Positions 59,990 to 64,000 of a stretch of 64,000 nucleotides of DNA are shown one piece after another. The first letter of the stretch is position 1. Each line of letters opens with the position of its first letter. Origin of the DNA: Adiantum capillus-veneris (lineage: Eukaryota; Streptophyta; Polypodiopsida; Polypodiales; Pteridaceae); the NCBI GenBank assembly GCA_014529385.2, contig CM043968.1, positions 4,255,001 through 4,319,000 of the forward strand, given 5' to 3'. The position numbers were made by a program, and so were the translations under genes. The notes below the pieces were generated by a model. That model had not been told where the DNA came from. It was given only the letters and a program-made list of their open reading frames with translations, and made no database searches.

Positions 59990-61060
59990 TGTTGAAAGGA
60001 CGCCCTTTCAACAACGTTTCCATAAAGATTCCATTAAAGATTCCTCAAAGATTCTGTAAAGATTTCACATGAAGATGGTGATGAAGTAATGAAGATGAAG
60101 ATGGATGCTGCAACATGAAGATACGAGTTCATGGACGTCATCGAATATCCCGTTATTATTATTTTGAGCCATTACGGCCACTTTTGTAATGTTTACGGGA
60201 ACCTCATATTTTAAGTCGGCACTTGTATTTTGGCCACAGATGCTTGTATAATGAGTAAAGCCAACTCAGTTTCTTGTAATTAAGCTCTGTAGAAGCCTAG
60301 GGACAATTCGGGTCATTTGGCCGGACATTAGGTTTGAAGGCTTGGTATATAAGCTAAAACCTAAGGCTTTGTAAAGGGGACATTACGTTATCTCGAATAA
60401 TATACAGTCGTGGGTTCTGGAGCACACAGTAGTGAGCTTCACGCACACACACCGTCGCGCACACTAATCACATTGCAGATATGAGAGTAGGAACGTGTTA
60501 CCATCGAGGATCTCTCTGCGTCGACGCAAGCAATGCAAGCCGAGGACCACATCGCGAGCCCGCTTGCTACGAGCTATATTTGGCCGTAAGTACCTCAAAC
60601 GACATCCATTCTGAATGATCGAGTAGTCGTTAGAATCAGGGTGAGAAGCTCATCATGTTGATGTCTTTATAGATCAGTTTCGGACACTTTGGAAATTGTT
60701 GTTTTGAGTCTATCACGACAGCGATTAGAGGTCTTACAATTATGATTTTCAGGGTTTAGGTGTTTGGCCATATAGGATATGTCCTTGTGAGTCTTTCCCT
60801 CCGATTTCGAGTCATTCTGATATGATTTGAGACTGTTTCGAGCTTGTAGTGTTTCGTAGGATGCGTTGTCTATTTCTTTGCTTTATGGTAGTGTTGTGGT
60901 AGGATTAGTGATTGTAGAGTGTTGTTCGTGTCTAGCTCAGGGTTGACAACCCAGAGATTGCCTCCATGCCCTAGTCGGGTCAGCTACGTCCTCGGATTGA
61001 CATTTTGTTGGTCTGTGTTCTCGTTGTGCTCCATCGTCCGTCGCGGCGTACCCGCTAACA
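59990..61060 (+). mobile_element. Inner gypsy element, 3' LTR, 1071 bp
   Basis: Starts TGTTGAAAGG and ends GCTAACA. Fifteen bases longer than the 5' LTR through small indels; other differences are scattered single bases. TATATAA at 60346. Confidence 0.95.
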
Positions 61061-61065
61061 GTAAG
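61061..61065. other. Target-site duplication GTAAG, right copy
   Basis: Identical to 45901-45905. Removing the inner element and one copy rejoins the minus-strand integrase frame between a Tyr and a Lys codon. Confidence 0.95.
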
Positions 61066-64000
61066 CTACTCTATATGTCCATAAAGCTGAATGCAACTTT
61101 TGATCCCAGTCAGCTCTCGATTCGCCAACAATTTTGGTGAGAATTGTCACCAAAATCTTATTCGTACTTTCTGCTTGGCCGTTCGCTTGTGGGTGATAGG
61201 GAGCGGACTTCCTGTGAATTACCATGAATTCATCCAATAGGAATTCAATCACCTCATTGATGAAGTGAGTTCTCATACAAAAACTGTGCTGTCGTTTTTG
61301 CATCATTTCTGGTTGTTGCTTTAGCTTCCACCCATTTTGTTAGATAATCTGTTGCCACAATAATGTATTGAGCGTGCGTTTTATATCCCGGAGGCGCTAT
61401 CGGTCCTACAAAATCTATTCCCCATTTCGCAAACACTCTTGCCCCCATCATTGGCCTTAAGGGAATATCATCTCGTGCTCTAGGAATTTTTGTTTTCTAG
61501 CAATCGTCACATCGTTTCACAAACTCCTCAGCGTCCATGAATAGTGTAGGCCACCATATGCCTACAATAAGAATTGCTTTGGCCATTTTGTCAGCTGAGA
61601 AATGTCCACCAGCTTGTCCACCGTGTGCTTGCTCTAAGATAGGAATGTATTCCTCTTCAGTCGTGCACATTCTCAATTGATTGGCCTTTCCCCTCTTGTA
61701 AAGAGTGTCCTCAATCAGTACATAGTTTTCTGCCTCTTTCGTGATCGTTTTGATACGTGATCTACTCATCCCTTCAGGCAGTATCCTGGTGGTGAGGTAT
61801 TCAACAATGTAGTTACTCCATCGGGGTTCTACACATAATCTGAATAGAGTCGTGTGCTATATTGGCTTTTGAAGCGTGCATCTAACGTAAGATTTGATAT
61901 GCATATGAACACTATGTCGCATTTTTGGCCAATATACACCCATTCTCATCGATCTTTGATACATCTGTGCATGCCCATTGTGAATCCCCGTTGTTTGTAC
62001 ATGAGCTTGGTTTAGGTACAATTCCCGTTCACTCGATTCAACACAAAGCCTAAGGATTTGATCCGATCCCTGTTTGTATAGCCTACCCGCCAACATTACC
62101 AATGATCTGGATGCTGCAATGGTAGATGGTTGTCTTGTCACATTCAATGACCCGATAGTTAGCAAAGGAATTACATCCTCGCTCCATCTTGGAACCATTT
62201 CTATGTTGAAAAGATATGCATCTGGCAAATCATCATCAACTCCTACTGGGATTTCTCCATGCATCATTCTAAATAAATGGTCCGCTCTTTGGTGTGTAGT
62301 TTCTTTTTTTTTACTAGTACCGTGAAGTCAAACTCAAGCAGTATGATGAACCATAGAACAATCCTTCGCGTATTGCAAGGTTTGTTTACTAAGTACAGTA
62401 GTGCTTGGTGATCAACAAAGAATACAAATTTATTGGAAAGTAAGTAGTGTCTAAACTTTTTCACCGCATAGACCATACCCAATCCCTCCCTCTCAGTTGT
62501 TGTGTAATTCTTCTCTGCATTGTTCAGTTGTCTACTGGAGTAACTTATTGGAAAATCCATGTTGTTCTCTCCAGGTTGTGCAAGTATGCATCCTATTGCA
62601 TACGCTGATGCATCTACGTGGATGTGAAATATATTTTCCCAATCCGGAGCCTTCAAACTTGGAGCAAAAATTAACCTCTGCTTCAAAGTTTGAAAAGCTT
62701 TCTCGCACTCCTCCGTCCACTCAAATTTAGTTATCAACGCGTAAAGTGGTTTTGCAATTATAGCGTATGAGTAGATAAATCTGTCATAATATCCACAATG
62801 GCCAATAAATGCCTGTACCTCTTTTACCTTTACTGGTCGTGGTAGATCAACAATGACGTTGATCTTCTCCATGTCTGCCGAAATACCATTTTTGGACACT
62901 ATATGTCCCAATATTTTGCCCTGTCTTACCATGAAGACACATTTCTCTGGATTCAGGCAAATCCGATACAGTCTGCATTTTTCGAACACTTTGGTCAAGT
63001 GCTCTATGTGCTCCAATCTTACAAGAGAGTGAACGTACAAGTCATCCATGTAAATTTCTAAGAAGTGTTTTAGATATTCTTTAAAAGCATGACCCATCAG
63101 CCTTTGAAATGTGGCTGGTGCATTTGCTAAGTCAAAAGCCATTACCCTTAATGCAAAAATATCCCATTCAGTTGCGAAAGCCGTTTTGTGCTGATCCTCT
63201 GGCTTTATTGCAAGTTGGTTGTAACCCAAAAAGCCATCTAAGAAACTATAAGCCTCTTTTCCTGCCACCCTTTCTATTACATGATCAGTTATGGGTAGGT
63301 GATAGTTATCCCAAATTGTAGCAGCGTTTACTTTCTTGAGATTGACGCACACTCTTAAATTTTCATTTTTCTTCGGGACCACCACAATCGGTGTGCTCAA
63401 TTTCGTAAATAAACTCTGCCTCTTTAAGTTTATCTCTCCTCCTTGATCTTTTTTTTGCAAACGTTTCATTGTAAGTATAGGGACGTTGTCTACTGGGTTT
63501 GGCGTCATTCTTAAGGGGTATTGTGTGTTGACAGATACTTGGATCCACCCCCTTAAGATCTTTGTATGACCATGCAAACACATCTCCATACTGTTTAAGA
63601 GTAGCTACCAAAAGCTTTTCCTCTTCTTCAGTAAGATCCGTGGCAATATATGCAGGTTTTGGATCTTCTCCTGGCTCCGCTAGATCTATTCGTTTGGCTT
63701 TTTCAGGACCGTTGTACGATGTACCCGGTTCCTTCAATTCCCGCATTGGTTGTTGCACTATGATTTTCCTATCTTGTATGGTATACTTCTTATAATGGGA
63801 CGGTGCATCCATCTTGTCAGAACTCGTGTCCTCATTTGTTTCAAAGTCAGTCGTCCATATGTCTCTAAAATTCGCTTGAGCTTATTGTACTCTATTTTCC
63901 TCTCTATTTTGGTCATTCCACACCCTGTTTTTTCCCCTTTATGTGACTTAGTCGTTTGCTTTTCGTGTCTGTTCTTCTTGTTGTTTTTCTATGGTTTAGT
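61066..64000 (-). pseudogene. Minus-strand Ty3/gypsy pol: RT, RNase H, two H2C2 modules, integrase core (5' part beyond window)
   Basis: Read from the right edge: an acidic linker (ETNEDTSSDKMDAPSHY); the pre-RT block GVDPSICQHTIPLK; RT (VVVPKKNENLRVCVNLKKVN, SFLDGFLGYNQLA, IYMDDLYVHS with YMDD); RNase H (FHIHVDASAYAIGCILAQPG). Two zinc-binding H2C2-like modules follow, one at 61860-62100 (YKQGSDQILRLC, GVYWPKMRHSV) and one at 61497-61720 (YKRGKANQLRMC, GIWWPTLFMDAEEFVKRCDDC). The integrase core is split over frames (WGIDFVGPIAPP, IIVATDYLTKWVEA, YHPQANGQAESTNK, ALWTYRVAY). Frameshifts occur at about 63385 and 62265, and a stop follows the second zinc module. It continues at 45900. Gag and any 5' LTR lie right of the window. 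Confidence 0.88.

Overview
The window is nuclear DNA from a plant with a large, repeat-rich genome. Evidence: a Ty1/copia element primed by initiator-Met tRNA, a chromodomain-bearing Ty3/gypsy remnant, a gypsy element with the plant Athila/Tat-style primer site TGGCGCCG, a MULE-type transposase with a SWIM finger, L1-like LINE pieces, and long CT/TA/CA microsatellites. Penelope-like retroelements are rare in flowering plants, so a seed-free plant (fern or lycophyte) or gymnosperm is plausible; that is inference. No intact host gene, rRNA or tRNA was seen. Nearly everything is transposable elements nested in or fused to one another. Layout: (1) 1-16985 and 24263-31450 form a mosaic of repeated blocks. 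Each combines degenerate copies of an unfamiliar reverse transcriptase (RT) coding region, a fragment of a leucine-rich-repeat (LRR) gene, a CA-rich junction, a 300-bp module here called R, long CT tracts, and TA/GA tracts. LINE pieces interrupt some blocks. (2) 16981-24262 is a nearly intact copia element with 211-bp LTRs and 5-bp target duplications, inserted into one RT copy. (3) 31446-35040 is a truncated chromovirus pol with two in-frame tandem duplications. (4) 35085-37515 is a foldback-like element with long inverted ends. (5) 37560-38550 holds two more LRR-gene fragments. (6) 39481-42600 is a decayed MULE transposase gene whose three introns all carry the same 20-21 bp minisatellite. 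(7) 42580-64000 is a minus-strand Ty3/gypsy element, running off the right edge, split by a second gypsy element at 45906-61060. The inner element has about 1.06-kb LTRs and GTAAG target duplications. It encodes gag and protease-like proteins but no RT or integrase. Its leader holds a roughly 298-bp tandem array with a TCGCGA-centred palindrome in every unit. Inside it lies a Penelope-like element with an uninterrupted 738-codon RT frame, no GIY-YIG domain seen, and a hammerhead ribozyme fold about 270 bp downstream. How the parts relate: the inner gypsy probably depends on a relative for RT and integrase. The outer minus-strand element is a candidate relative, because it carries an extra protease-like domain after integrase followed by a Trp/Lys-rich tail, and the inner element has the same kind of module after its protease. 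The best candidates for undescribed biology are the palindrome array, the post-integrase protease-like module, the Penelope/hammerhead element, the orphan RT family fused to LRR-gene pieces, and a duplicated covarying hairpin in the copia leader.
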